Assembly (NCBI GenBank): GCA_016718605.1
Contig: JADKCY010000003.1
Span: 1,302,001-1,366,000 of the forward strand
From: Lysobacterales bacterium
GTDB lineage: Bacteria > Pseudomonadota > Gammaproteobacteria > Xanthomonadales > Xanthomonadaceae
Length of the DNA stretch: 64,000 bases
Reading direction: 5' to 3'
Shown: positions 53,163 to 62,503 of the stretch, one piece after another
Layout of the letters: every line of letters begins with the position of its first letter
Position numbering within the stretch: the stretch's first letter is position 1
The notes under the pieces: model-generated
Databases searched by the model: none
What the model was told of the DNA's origin: nothing
The model's input: only the letters and a program-made list of their open reading frames with translations
Translations under genes and position numbers: made by a program

Positions 53163-54086
53163 TCAGTCGCTGCGTGCAAGTGCAGCCGCCGTCGTGGCCT
53201 CGCCACACTGTCGCACCAGCCATTCGCGGATCAATCGATGCGAAATGGAGATCGGTGCAGGCAGACTGAGTTGGCCGGTCTGCAACTGTGTCAGCACGTG
53301 CGTCGCAGTGACCCAACGTGCGTCCTCCAACTCGCTGCCCACGCAGAGGCGACGGTCTGCCGCAAATGCGCGAAATCCGAGCATCAGTGAGGCTGGAAAC
53401 GGCCACGGCTGGGTCGAGTGATAGTCGCAGGCAATCACATCCACACCGGCTTCCTCGCGAACTTCACGACGCAACGCATCCTCCAGTGATTCACCGACCT
53501 CAACGAACCCTGCCAAGGTGGAGTATCGCCCCTTCGGCCAACTCGCTTGCCGCCCCAGCAAGCAGTGGTCCTCGTGTTCCACCAACGTGATGATGGCCGA
53601 ATCGATCTTCGGGTACTGCACCAAGCCACAGCTGGCCTGTGTGCAGCGTGCTGAGTGGCCTGCCTGTTGACGCTCGGTTGGATGACCGCAGGCACCGCAA
53701 TAGCGCACGCGGGTCTGCCAAAGCAGCAACGCCTTCGCATACGCCGCCAAGCCACTGTCAAAGTCGGTCAAGCGCAGTGCCGCGGTGCGTAAATCGATCC
53801 ATTCGGTGTCTGCGGGCAGGTGCGACGCGCAATCGGCTGGCAACGCAAACCACACCGACTGTTGCCCGTCGACCCCGAGAAAACTCGCCTCTTGCGGCAG
53901 ACTCTTGCAAAGACTCTGCGCAGGGATGCGCAGCACGCGATCCGCGTCGACCGCCACCTGACCCTCGAAGCTGACGCAAATGACCTGAGCGCCTGGCCAC
54001 GCTGAGCGCAACCAATCCCCGTCCTCACGACGTTCGCTGCAGCGATCCAGCGCAAGGCTGGCAAAGCGATTGGGCACGACGCTCAC
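53163..54086 (-). CDS. nudC: NAD(+) diphosphatase NudC (RNA deNADding enzyme)
   Basis: 307 aa. An N-terminal NUDIX-like domain, then a zinc ribbon CGACGHPTERQQAGHSARCTQASCGLVQYPKID (four Cys), then the Nudix domain with box GFVEVGESLEDALRREVREEAGVDV. It ends in the NudC-specific S-Q-P-W-P-F-P-x-S-L-M motif (seen as STQPWPFPASLMLGF). It hydrolyses NAD(H) to NMN(H) and AMP and removes NAD caps from RNA. It starts 3 bases after erpA, in the same operon. Confidence 0.93.
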   Translation of the reverse strand: MSVVPNRFASLALDRCSERREDGDWLRSAWPGAQVICVSFEGQVAVDADRVLRIPAQSLCKSLPQEASFLGVDGQQSVWFALPADCASHLPADTEWIDLRTAALRLTDFDSGLAAYAKALLLWQTRVRYCGACGHPTERQQAGHSARCTQASCGLVQYPKIDSAIITLVEHEDHCLLGRQASWPKGRYSTLAGFVEVGESLEDALRREVREEAGVDVIACDYHSTQPWPFPASLMLGFRAFAADRRLCVGSELEDARWVTATHVLTQLQTGQLSLPAPISISHRLIREWLVRQCGEATTAAALARSD

Positions 54087-54089
54087 CGG

Positions 54090-54449
54090 TCAAACCGCGA
54101 ACGAGGAGCCGCAACCGCAGGTAGTCTTGGCATTCGGATTGCGAATCACAAATTGCGCACCGGTCAGGCTTTCGGTGTAATCCACCTCGGCACCGAGCAG
54201 GTACTGCAGGCTGAGCGGATCGACCAGCAAGGTGACGCCGTCGCGTTGGATGCTGAGATCATCCTCGCCCTGCACTTCATCAAACTCGAAACCGTACTGG
54301 AATCCCGAGCACCCACCGCCGCTGATGTACACGCGCAGCTTCAGATCGGGATTGCCCTCTTCATCGATGAGCGAGCGCACTTTGTGCGCCGCACTTTCGG
54401 TAAAGATCAGTGGCTGGTCGAGTTGTTGGTAGCTGGGAGCGGTATCCAT
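54090..54449 (-). CDS. erpA: Iron-sulfur cluster insertion protein ErpA
   Basis: 119 aa A-type carrier. LIFTESAAHKVRSLIDEEGNPDLKLRVYISGGGCSGFQYGFEFDE contains the first conserved Cys, and the C-terminal IRNPNAKTTCGCGSSFAV the paired second and third. It delivers [4Fe-4S] or [2Fe-2S] clusters to apoproteins such as isoprenoid enzymes. The ISGGGCSGFQY and NPNAKTTCGCGSSF signatures favour ErpA over IscA. It sits between the bactofilin and nudC genes. Confidence 0.93.
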   Translation of the reverse strand: MDTAPSYQQLDQPLIFTESAAHKVRSLIDEEGNPDLKLRVYISGGGCSGFQYGFEFDEVQGEDDLSIQRDGVTLLVDPLSLQYLLGAEVDYTESLTGAQFVIRNPNAKTTCGCGSSFAV

Positions 54450-54474
54450 GACGAGCCTGTAGGTGGAGTTGCGT

Positions 54475-54894
54475 TCAGTCCGCGCTGTCCTTGGGACCAG
54501 TCAATTGCTTCATCGGGGCGTCGCTATGGATCAAGCGTCCGGTCAACATCGCCCCGGCCTGCATTTCGACGACTTTGTAGTAGACGTTGCCACTCACTCT
54601 GGCCGCAGCGGCCATGTGCACCTTTTGACTTGCGTACACATCGCCGCGCAACTGACCATTGATAACCACATGGGGTGCGCGCACTTCACCTTCAATGAGT
54701 CCGCGTTCAGACAGCGTGATGACCGCGTCACTATCGGCGTCGTCAGCGATCACTGCACCGTGAATCGTGCCCTCGACATACAGGCCACCGCTGAAGTGCA
54801 GGTCCCCACGAACGACGACACGTGGCCCGATGAGGGTCTCGACATTGTTGTTCTGCGCGCGATTGCTCTTGGACTTGTCGTTACTGCCGAACAT
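54475..54894 (-). CDS. Bactofilin (polymer-forming cytoskeletal protein)
   Basis: 139 aa. The central bactofilin beta-helix shows regular repeats of about 17 residues: VETLIGPRVVVRGDLHFSGGLYVEGTIHGAVIADD, SERGLIEGEVRAPHVVINGQLRGDVYASQKVHMAAAARVSGNVYYKVVEMQAGAMLTGRL. Short disordered tails flank it. Bactofilins polymerise without nucleotide and organise cell-wall synthesis or polar structures. The upstream gene, 11 bases away, encodes a membrane coiled-coil protein that may anchor it. Confidence 0.9.
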   Translation of the reverse strand: MFGSNDKSKSNRAQNNNVETLIGPRVVVRGDLHFSGGLYVEGTIHGAVIADDADSDAVITLSERGLIEGEVRAPHVVINGQLRGDVYASQKVHMAAAARVSGNVYYKVVEMQAGAMLTGRLIHSDAPMKQLTGPKDSAD

Positions 54895-54905
54895 GAAACC
54901 TCCGC

Positions 54906-55655
54906 TCAGGGTTGCGTGGGTGCGCTGACGGCACCGGGAGATTCCGGACCCGCCACCGCATCTTCCCAGTTGATCGATCGTTCCAGCTTGCCAGCTTCGC
55001 CCTCGGTGCGCACCAGAACACGTAGTGGCGTGAAGTCTGCCGGCAAGGTGAAGCTGCCCTCGATCTGCTGGAAATACTTGAATTCAAACGGGGCTGGCGG
55101 CGCCTGCGGTGTGTCCAACAGCGCGTCCCAGTCCAATGTGGTGAGCTTGCCGCCGGACATCCCCTCAATGCTCAGGCGCATCATGCCGCGACTGAGTTGA
55201 GTCTTCTTCAAATTTTGCGTCAGGGTCAGCTGATAGCGGTAGGCAGCCTGACCTGCACTGCTGACGCTCAGGCTGTGCACCGCAAGCCCTTGGCGCTGCG
55301 CACTGCCACCGACCAAGCGCTCATAGAAACTGACATCCGCTTCCAAGGCCGCAATGCGCTCATCGCGCGACTCAATATCCTGTTGCAATTGCTGGTTGGC
55401 CGCGTGGCTGACGTCATCCGATCGTTTTAGCAAGGTATTTCGTTGACGTGCGTTCGACAGCTCCTCGTTCAAGCTGACGATCTGCGCTTCCAACTCGGCC
55501 ACGCCGGGCCCGCCCAGCGCATCGGGCCACAACCAGCCCGCACCGAGGGCATAACTCAACACCAAGGCAGCCGCCGCCAACAGCCACCGCAAGAACTGGC
55601 GGCGCACACTGTCGGGGCGTCGGCGGACGATTTCGAAGGCGGTCGACACTGGCAT
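54906..55655 (-). CDS. DUF6776-type membrane coiled-coil protein
   Basis: About 249 aa from ATG 55655 (an upstream in-frame TTG at 55667 is possible). One N-terminal membrane helix (FLRWLLAAAALVLSYALGAGWLW) is followed by a coiled coil of about 80 residues (ELEAQIVSLNEELSNARQRNTLLKRSDDVSHAANQQLQQDIESRDERIAALEADVSFYERL). A periplasmic beta-rich domain completes it (LSVSSAGQAAYRYQLTLTQNLKKTQLSRGMMRLSIEG...TPLRVLVRTEG). The gene heads the operon with bactofilin, erpA, nudC and ampE. The topology and neighbour suggest a cell-envelope role; no activity is known. Confidence 0.75.
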   Translation of the reverse strand: MPVSTAFEIVRRRPDSVRRQFLRWLLAAAALVLSYALGAGWLWPDALGGPGVAELEAQIVSLNEELSNARQRNTLLKRSDDVSHAANQQLQQDIESRDERIAALEADVSFYERLVGGSAQRQGLAVHSLSVSSAGQAAYRYQLTLTQNLKKTQLSRGMMRLSIEGMSGGKLTTLDWDALLDTPQAPPAPFEFKYFQQIEGSFTLPADFTPLRVLVRTEGEAGKLERSINWEDAVAGPESPGAVSAPTQP

Positions 55656-56149
55656 GCAGTTGCGCAACGGATGGGGAGAGTCATTAGGCCGAGCGCGAAC
55701 CCATGCGTCAAGCGGCGAGGAGCGTCATCCGGTACCGCCTTTGCATGGCACGCTCCATGGCGCGTTTGCGTTGCGGATAGGGCGGCGCGGGGCGACCGTG
55801 CACTGGGTGTTGAAAGACAGTCGTCATTTGTGTGCGGCAAGGATGGCGTGCCTGCGAATCTATCGCGCAAGCGCTTGATTCGGTGAGAGAGAGTCCGGTC
55901 GTGGGGCGGCCGCGCGGCCCTGCGATAGCGCACGCTCACGTTCGCACCAGCCTGCCAGCGTGCAGCGACCTTGGCGTGTGCCAGCACGCCAGTCGAACGC
56001 TCAGGGGGCGCTGCAGGGAACAATTTGACAGCACTTTGCAGGATCGAATCCGAGCGGCATTGGCGGGAAACAAACTTCGTATCGCGCGTGTATTTCTACT
56101 GGTTGTCGCAATGGGTATAGTGCAATTGAATATTCACAACGGTGGCGCA
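55656..56149. other. Divergent intergenic region, no gene assigned
   Basis: About 490 bp between the start of the DUF6776 gene (minus) and the assigned start of the signalling protein at 56150. An open frame extends from the latter back to 55832, but the sequence is arginine-rich with no conserved look, so I treat it as leader. A TATAGT -10-like element lies at 56116-56121. Promoters for both directions must be here. Confidence 0.35.
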
Positions 56150-58810
56150 ATGTACGCCCAATCCGAATCGGAACAACGCACAGAACTTCGTCTCGCCTTT
56201 CTCAAACATTTGCCCAAGCGAATGGAAGCGATCAGTCGACGTGGTCGACGTTTCTGTTTTGATGGCTGGGATGTCAATGGGCTGAGTCTGCTGCACGAAG
56301 ATGTGCAGCGACTGGCGGGCGCGGCGGGTCGTTATGGCGCGCTGGAAGCCAGCGAGTCGTTGTTGGCGCTGGAAGTCCTGCTGGACGAAGTGATCGCCAG
56401 CGACGCGCTGCCGGACGCCCACGCCAATTCCCACTTGCTTGAACAGTTCGACACGCTGGAACACCATTCCAGCGATGTGGCTCACGTGCAGCCCGGACTC
56501 TTTGCCGACACGCCGCAAACGCCGCACGGAACGCGCGTGGAACGGCCACCGGAAGCCTACTGGCGTCGCTGGAGTGCGGATGCGCCCATTCCCGAAGAGG
56601 TCAGAGCAACGGCAAGCGCAGCAATACCGCAGCAATTGCCGATCTCGATGCCCACCGCGGTGACGGCCACCCACGTTGCCACGCCCAAGCGCGAGCTCCT
56701 GAAAGATCGTCCCGCCAAGCCTGCGTCGGGTGCTGTCGCAAGCGTGGCGCTGCAGTCCCGGCCGTCGCGACGCATCTACCATCTAACCGATGGCAGCGAG
56801 TTTGCGATGGCGTTGGATCAGCGTCTGGAACAAACCGGCTACGAACTTGAGCTGCTTGATTCAGCGGACGAATTAAAAGAAATCCTCAATGCACTGTCGC
56901 CTGATCTGGTGATTGTCGATCCCGCCTTTCAGGACGAACTTGAAGGCATCGGAGCGGTCCTGCGTGCCACCCGCGAGCGCGCGGGCACACGCCTGCCGTT
57001 GCTGGTGCTGTCGCAGGAGGACACCATCCCTGCCCGCCTGACCGCACGCCGCGCCGGTGCCGATGCCATGCTGGTCATTCAAAGCTCGGTGGAGCCGGTG
57101 CTTGCCAAGCTCGAAGAGCTTTTGGTGGCGGCGGGGGAAGCCACCTATCGCGTCCTGATTGTTGAAGACGATCGCTCGCAAGCCCTGTTTGCCGAATCGA
57201 TCTTGCGCAATGCCGGCATGGAAGTGCGCTCGGTCTATGAAGCCTTCGATGTCATCGAAACAATGGAGACATTTCAGCCCGATCTGGTGCTGATGGATCT
57301 CTACATGCCACATTGCGATGGCACCGAATTGACTGCCCTGATCCGTGAACGTGAAGAATTTCTGCACACGCCGATCGTGTTTCTGTCTGGCGAAAGCGAT
57401 CAGGACAAGCACTTCGAGGCGCTCTCCGCAGGTGGTGACGATTTCCTGTCGAAACCGATTCGCCCCAAACATTTGATCGCTGCCGTCAACAATCGCGTTC
57501 GGCGTGCTCGCGCCGTTCAGGAACGCCAGCAATTACGCGATCCGCGAGATCCGGTCACTGGTTTGCATCGGCGTAGCTATCTGCTGGATCGTCTCAACGA
57601 AGCCTTGGCCGCAGATGGTGCGCGGGATCGTGCAGGCGGATTGGTCTTCATCGAGGTTGAAGGCGTCTCGGCGCTGCGCGACCGGATCGGCCTGACGGCG
57701 TTGGAGCAGATTCTGAGCGACACCGGAAAGCTGCTGGTGGCGGAATTGCAGGAGCAGGCGTTTGCTACCCGCTACGGTGACGGCTGCTATGCCGTGTTCT
57801 GTCCCGAACGCGATGATCTTGAATTGGAGAAACTGGCGGCACGGTTGCGCAATGTGTTGGTTGCCCATCCTTTCCGTGCCGAAGGCAAGCCCTTGCGTTT
57901 GCGCGTGAGCGCAGGCGTGTGCGGTTTCCGCCATGGGTTTGCCGATGCGGGCGCCATGCTGAATGCAGCCGAGCGCGCAGCACGGGATGCCCGCGCCATT
58001 GAGAAAGGTGTGGTGCGCTATGCGCCTGCGCCGCGCGATGTCGACGTGCACTACAGCGTGCTGTTGGGGCTGATTCGCAACGCGTTGGAGCGCGACGCAT
58101 TCGAGTTGCTTTATCAGCCGATTGTCGCCGTTCAGGGCGGTGATGAAGCCCAGTACCAGACCCTGTTGCGCATGCGCGACGATCAGGGTCGCTTGTATTC
58201 GGCCGCCGAGATCATTCCGTTGGCGGAAGGTGCCGATCTGATCGTGGAGGTCGACCGCTGGGTGTTGACCCAAGCCATGCGGGTCATCCAGCAACGCCGC
58301 AATGCGCAGCGACCGGTGCGTCTGTTTGTGAGTCAGTCGGCGGCCAGTTTGATCAGCGCCGGTCAGGCCGAGTGGATTGCGCAACAGCTATCCTCGCGGC
58401 AATTGAGTGGCGACCAACTGGTGATCGAATTGACACTCGAAGACGTCGAACCGCGCATTGATGTCATCGCCGCGTTCTGCCATGCATTGGTGGGTGCCCG
58501 AGTGCAGTTCTGCCTCAGCCGATTCGATGGTGACCGCGCTGCCGAAAAACTGCTCGGCCTGCTGCCGCTGAGTTTTCTCAAGATTGCCCCCAAATACCTC
58601 GCCGCCGCGCAGACCCCGGCGTTGCGAGACGAACTGCGCGCCTTGGTGGACCGTGGCCACCGTGGCGGTTTGCAAGTGATCGGTCAGCGCGTCGAAGATG
58701 CACAAGCGGCAGCCACCCTATGGATGAGTGGCATCGATTACATCCAGGGCAATTTGGTCCAGCAGGCGGCACGCGAGCTGGAATTCGACTTCCACGCAGC
58801 GGTGCTCTAG
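56150..58810 (+). CDS. Two-receiver, degenerate GGDEF-EAL signalling protein
   Basis: 886 aa from the ATG at 56150. An HPt-like helical domain (LRLAFLKHLPKRMEAISRRGRRFCFDGWD, LHEDVQRLAGAAGRYGALEASESL) comes first. A degenerate receiver lies about 205-325 and an intact receiver about 333-450 (LIVEDDRSQ, Asp 381 in LVLMDLYMP, FLSGESD, FLSKPIRP). The GGDEF domain (about 465-595) has RYGDGCYAVF where GGDEF should be. The EAL domain (about 645-880) has QTLLRM instead of E-x-L-x-R. Both c-di-GMP enzymes are therefore probably inactive, and the protein likely senses or scaffolds. The hybrid kinase gene starts 3 bases later and is the obvious phosphate donor. Confidence 0.8.
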   Translation: MYAQSESEQRTELRLAFLKHLPKRMEAISRRGRRFCFDGWDVNGLSLLHEDVQRLAGAAGRYGALEASESLLALEVLLDEVIASDALPDAHANSHLLEQFDTLEHHSSDVAHVQPGLFADTPQTPHGTRVERPPEAYWRRWSADAPIPEEVRATASAAIPQQLPISMPTAVTATHVATPKRELLKDRPAKPASGAVASVALQSRPSRRIYHLTDGSEFAMALDQRLEQTGYELELLDSADELKEILNALSPDLVIVDPAFQDELEGIGAVLRATRERAGTRLPLLVLSQEDTIPARLTARRAGADAMLVIQSSVEPVLAKLEELLVAAGEATYRVLIVEDDRSQALFAESILRNAGMEVRSVYEAFDVIETMETFQPDLVLMDLYMPHCDGTELTALIREREEFLHTPIVFLSGESDQDKHFEALSAGGDDFLSKPIRPKHLIAAVNNRVRRARAVQERQQLRDPRDPVTGLHRRSYLLDRLNEALAADGARDRAGGLVFIEVEGVSALRDRIGLTALEQILSDTGKLLVAELQEQAFATRYGDGCYAVFCPERDDLELEKLAARLRNVLVAHPFRAEGKPLRLRVSAGVCGFRHGFADAGAMLNAAERAARDARAIEKGVVRYAPAPRDVDVHYSVLLGLIRNALERDAFELLYQPIVAVQGGDEAQYQTLLRMRDDQGRLYSAAEIIPLAEGADLIVEVDRWVLTQAMRVIQQRRNAQRPVRLFVSQSAASLISAGQAEWIAQQLSSRQLSGDQLVIELTLEDVEPRIDVIAAFCHALVGARVQFCLSRFDGDRAAEKLLGLLPLSFLKIAPKYLAAAQTPALRDELRALVDRGHRGGLQVIGQRVEDAQAAATLWMSGIDYIQGNLVQQAARELEFDFHAAVL

Positions 58811-58813
58811 ACC

Positions 58814-61249
58814 ATGGCGCAAATCCTGTTTCGCGTGCTCGGTGTGTTGGGCGGCTTCGTTGCCGCCACGCTGTCGCTGTTGGCCTATCTGGGCGTCGCG
58901 CTACCCATCAGTAGTTCGGTCTCGGCGCTGCTGGTCAGCGTGGCCGGCCTGATCACCATCGTGTCCGTGTTGCTACTGCGTCCCCGCGAGATTGAGATCA
59001 ATGCGCCGATGCGCTCGGCAGCGCATCGCCAGGAGCCTGCGCTGGGCATTTCGCCGGCTGAGCTGACACAGTTGCGCACTGATCTGGAGCAAAGTCGCCG
59101 CCTTGAACGCGAACTGAGCGAAGCCAAGCAGGTGGCCGAAGCGGCCACCATGGCCAAGGGCGAGTTTCTCGCCACCATGAGCCATGAAATCCGCACACCA
59201 CTCAACGGCATCATTCCGCTGCTCGACATTCTGTTGTCGACGCGCCTTGGCGATGACCAGCGCGACTATCTCAACACCGCGCTGCAATCCGCACATCAAT
59301 TGCTGCGCATCGTCGATGACATCCTCGACTACTCCAAGCTGGAGGCCAACAAGCTGGAGCTGGAGAGTGTCGGTTTGAATTTGCGCGATGTGCTCGATAG
59401 CGTGATGCGCTTGATGGACACCCCCGCCGACGCCAAGCAATTGAAGCTTGCCTTGCAGGTTGACCCCACAGTTCGCCTGGCAGTTCGTGGTGATCCGGTG
59501 CGTCTGCGTCAGGTGTTGACCAATCTGGTCAGCAATGCGGTGAAATTTACTGAGCGTGGTGGCGTCCGTGTCGGCGTCACACGCAAGTCGGAAACCCGCA
59601 CCCATCACGAGTTGCGCTTCGAAATTGAAGACACTGGCGTCGGCATCACCGCCGAGGCGGCCTCCCGTCTGTTCAAACCGTTTTCGCAAGCCGATGCCTC
59701 GACGACGCGCACCTTCGGCGGCACCGGCTTGGGCTTGGTGATTTGCAAACGCATCATCGATCTGATGGGCGGGCAAATCGGGGTGGATTCGACGCCAGGC
59801 AAAGGTTCAACATTCTGGTTCCAGATTCCGATGTTGAAAGCGGTCGGCGACATGGGCGAGCAACGTCGAGAGCTGACGGGTTCGCGAATCCTGCTGTTGA
59901 CCGCCGACCACGGCATGCTGCGCAGAATGAATCTCGCGGCTGCGAATTGGGGCGTGACGTTGGTTCAAGCCAGCGGCACCCAAGAGGCACTCAGCAAGCT
60001 GCGTGCTGCCTCTGGCCGCGGGGGTGCTTGGGCGTTTCATATCCTGCTGGCCGATCTGCAGACCGCGCGGACGACCGCGGTCGGCCTGCATCGCAGCATC
60101 ATCAAGGAGCCAGCACTGCAGGATCTGCTGATTGCCTATTTGAAGGGTGATGATCCCGCGCCAGTCGAGCTCGCCGAAGGTGGTCGCTCCGTGCCACTTG
60201 CCCGCAACTTGCCCGAAGCGGAGCTGCGCCGCGCGTTGTCCCGATTGGTCTCGGGTGAACTGATCGGTGCGCCGCCGCCGTCGTCACCGAGCATGCGTGT
60301 CGAAGTCGATGCAGCCCGTGGCGCCACATCAGCGCCCGCCATGGCCAGCGAGGCAGCGACCCATGAGCGTGTGGTGACGCCAGCAGCGACCCAGCCACAC
60401 AGCGACTCGGCCAACGACGCCGCACCGCTGCAAGGCACCGTGTTGCTGGTCGAAGACAATCCCGTCAATCGGCAAGTAGCGCAGCGCTTGCTCAGTCTTT
60501 CCGGGCTGCAGGTTGAAACGGCCGAGCATGGTCGCGAGGCGCTCGACAAGCTGGCGCAGTCCAGTTTCGCTGCTGTCTTTATGGATTGTCAGATGCCTGT
60601 CATGGACGGCTATACCGCCACACGCGAATGGCGACGCATCGAACAACAGCAGGGACGCGCCCGCCTTCCCATCATTGCGATGACTGCCAATGCGATGGTC
60701 GGCGATCGCGAAAAATGTCTGGATGCAGGGATGGACGACTATCTCAGCAAGCCCATTCACCGCCAGACGCTGCTGGAAATTCTGGTCCGCTGGCTACGCG
60801 ATCATGCCACTCCAACGACGCCAGAGAAGCCCACTCCCCCGCCAAGCCGAGTCGCAGCCAAGGTTGAGGCGGCGCCCAAAGTGGTTGCCCCACCAAGTCC
60901 TGCTCGACCCAACACACCGGCGCTGAAGTCCGAGGTCATCGAAGATCTGCGCGACATCATGGGGCCAGAGTTTCTGTCTCTGGTTCGAGTGTTTCTGGAA
61001 GATGCGCCGCGCGCCATCCTGCGTCTGCAGGATGCTGCTGCGGAGAGCGACCTTCCTGCGCTGGTCGCGGCGGCGCACTCGTTGAAGTCCACCAGCGCCA
61101 ATCTGGGCGCCATGGATCTCTCCGAACTTGCGCGCCAAATCGAACACGGCGGCCGTCGCAACGAGCTGAGTGATCCGGTGAGCTTGACCCAGCGTTTGGT
61201 CGATGAATTCGCTCGCGTCGACAAGGCATTGCGCGAATTGCTGGCGTGA
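58814..61249 (+). CDS. Hybrid histidine kinase with receiver and HPt domains
   Basis: 811 aa. Two N-terminal membrane helices (LFRVLGVLGGFVAATLSLLAYLGVALP, SALLVSVAGLITIVSVLLLR) with almost no periplasmic loop are followed by a short coiled coil. Then HisKA (GEFLATMSHEIRTPLNGIIPLL, His about 125), HATPase_c (DPVRLRQVLTNLVSNAVKFT, EDTGVGIT, GGTGLGLVICKRI), a degenerate receiver (about 355-440), an intact receiver (VLLVEDNPVNRQVAQ, Asp about 590 in AVFMDCQMPVMDGY) and a C-terminal HPt (AAHSLKSTSANLGAM, His about 755). The layout is that of BarA/RpfC-type phosphorelay kinases. No sensor domain is obvious; the membrane segment or the partner protein may sense. Confidence 0.88.
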   Translation: MAQILFRVLGVLGGFVAATLSLLAYLGVALPISSSVSALLVSVAGLITIVSVLLLRPREIEINAPMRSAAHRQEPALGISPAELTQLRTDLEQSRRLERELSEAKQVAEAATMAKGEFLATMSHEIRTPLNGIIPLLDILLSTRLGDDQRDYLNTALQSAHQLLRIVDDILDYSKLEANKLELESVGLNLRDVLDSVMRLMDTPADAKQLKLALQVDPTVRLAVRGDPVRLRQVLTNLVSNAVKFTERGGVRVGVTRKSETRTHHELRFEIEDTGVGITAEAASRLFKPFSQADASTTRTFGGTGLGLVICKRIIDLMGGQIGVDSTPGKGSTFWFQIPMLKAVGDMGEQRRELTGSRILLLTADHGMLRRMNLAAANWGVTLVQASGTQEALSKLRAASGRGGAWAFHILLADLQTARTTAVGLHRSIIKEPALQDLLIAYLKGDDPAPVELAEGGRSVPLARNLPEAELRRALSRLVSGELIGAPPPSSPSMRVEVDAARGATSAPAMASEAATHERVVTPAATQPHSDSANDAAPLQGTVLLVEDNPVNRQVAQRLLSLSGLQVETAEHGREALDKLAQSSFAAVFMDCQMPVMDGYTATREWRRIEQQQGRARLPIIAMTANAMVGDREKCLDAGMDDYLSKPIHRQTLLEILVRWLRDHATPTTPEKPTPPPSRVAAKVEAAPKVVAPPSPARPNTPALKSEVIEDLRDIMGPEFLSLVRVFLEDAPRAILRLQDAAAESDLPALVAAAHSLKSTSANLGAMDLSELARQIEHGGRRNELSDPVSLTQRLVDEFARVDKALRELLA

Positions 61250-61280
61250 ATTCCGCCCGTTGCGTGTGCTCAGTGCCAGG

Positions 61281-61466
61281 TTAGGCGGCAGCCGGCTGCA
61301 ATTGGTAGATCGCCAGTGCGAGGGTCTCTTCGGCGCTTTCGCGGCAACAACCGCAACTTGAGCCACAGCCCGTGCGAGCGGTGAGCGCATTCAAGTCGCT
61401 GACGCCTGCCGCCGCCGCTTCAGCGATGGCACTTTCCGTGACTCCGTGGCAAATGCAGATATACAT
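61281..61466 (-). CDS. bfd: Bacterioferritin-associated ferredoxin (Bfd-like)
   Basis: 61 aa from ATG 61466: MYICICHGVTESAIAEAAAAGVSDLNALTARTGCGSSCGCCRESAEETL. The four cluster Cys (C4, C6 and the C-x2-C-x-x-C cluster late in the protein) and the HGVTE motif are those of the Bfd/BFD-like [2Fe-2S] family. It reduces core iron in bacterioferritin for release. No bfr gene is adjacent. The family also includes nitrite reductase/GltB-like domains, but the small length fits Bfd. Confidence 0.85.
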   Translation of the reverse strand: MYICICHGVTESAIAEAAAAGVSDLNALTARTGCGSSCGCCRESAEETLALAIYQLQPAAA

Positions 61467-61729
61467 CGACAGGCACCGGGACTCGACATTCAGGGCAGAC
61501 CGTGTGTCTGCAAGCGCGATTGCATCGCAAATGCGAACGCATGTCAACTGCGCCTGCTGAACCGTTGCCGCACCCGTGTATTCCGCGACAATCCTTCCGC
61601 GTAGAAACCTGCGGGACATCAGGTCGCAAACGCTCCCCTCGGCGTGTTGAAAACCCCTGCGGACGACCGGCAAGAATGCCGCGCTCGCGCGCGTGAGAAT
61701 GTGCCGGGATGCAGTCGCTCAACGGCCCC

Positions 61730-62317
61730 CTAGGAACCACGATCCGGGCCGCCATCGCGCAGCGCAGCGCGGCGCTCGCGGCGTGGCACCGCGGTCAGCA
61801 GGTGCAGGTCTTCCGGGGCAAACGGCAGGATGATCGAACCGCTTGAGCGTTCCGCGACCGGCGCCAAGTGATTCAATGCCTGCGCGTAAACGCGTCGCTT
61901 GAACGGTACGACATGCTCCAAGGGATACCAGAAGTCGACCCAACGCCACGAGTCAAACTCGGGCGATTCGGTCGCATCCAGACGCACGGCGTCTTCGCCA
62001 GCCACCAATCGCAACAGAAACCAAACCTGCTTTTGTCCCAGACAGATGGGACGTTTGCCCGGCCGCACGCAGCGCTTGGGCAGCCGATAGCGTAGCCAGC
62101 CCGGCGTCATCCCCAGCACTTCGACATGCTCCGGCTCAAGACCGGTTTCTTCCTGCAGCTCACGAAACATCGCTTCTTGCGGTGTCTCGTCAGTGTTCAT
62201 CCCGCCCTGTGGAAACTGCCAGCCATCCCGATGAATCCGTCGGGCCCAAAAAACACGGCCTTCCGGATGCATCAGGATGATGCCGACATTCGGGCGATAA
62301 CCGTCCGGATCAATCAC
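61730..62317 (-). CDS. rppH: RNA pyrophosphohydrolase RppH
   Basis: About 195 aa from GTG 62317 (GGAG at 8 bases), starting VIDPDGYRPNVGIILMHPEGRVFWARRI. The Nudix box GGMNTDETPQEAMFRELQEETGL is complete. The W-Q-F-P-Q-G-G-M and GWLRYRLPKR blocks are diagnostic of RppH, which removes 5' pyrophosphate from mRNA to trigger RNase E decay. The C-terminus carries about 35 extra residues (SIILPFAPEDLHLLTAVPRRERRAAL) beyond the shortest family members. Possible longer starts reach 62380 but are not supported. Confidence 0.92.
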   Translation of the reverse strand: MIDPDGYRPNVGIILMHPEGRVFWARRIHRDGWQFPQGGMNTDETPQEAMFRELQEETGLEPEHVEVLGMTPGWLRYRLPKRCVRPGKRPICLGQKQVWFLLRLVAGEDAVRLDATESPEFDSWRWVDFWYPLEHVVPFKRRVYAQALNHLAPVAERSSGSIILPFAPEDLHLLTAVPRRERRAALRDGGPDRGS

Positions 62318-62503
62318 GGGACGGACTCCAAAGTCGTAATGGCGTGGACTGTGCCACAGCGACGCCATTGCGCCAAGCAACGCTATCTCGGGCGCGCACG
62401 CAATCGGACCGAATCACCCCGACCGCACACCGTCCGCCGTGCGTGGCGGACGTGGGCGGGATTCGGGGTTTAGCGAATCACCACCCCAAGCAGAGCGTGC
62501 CCA

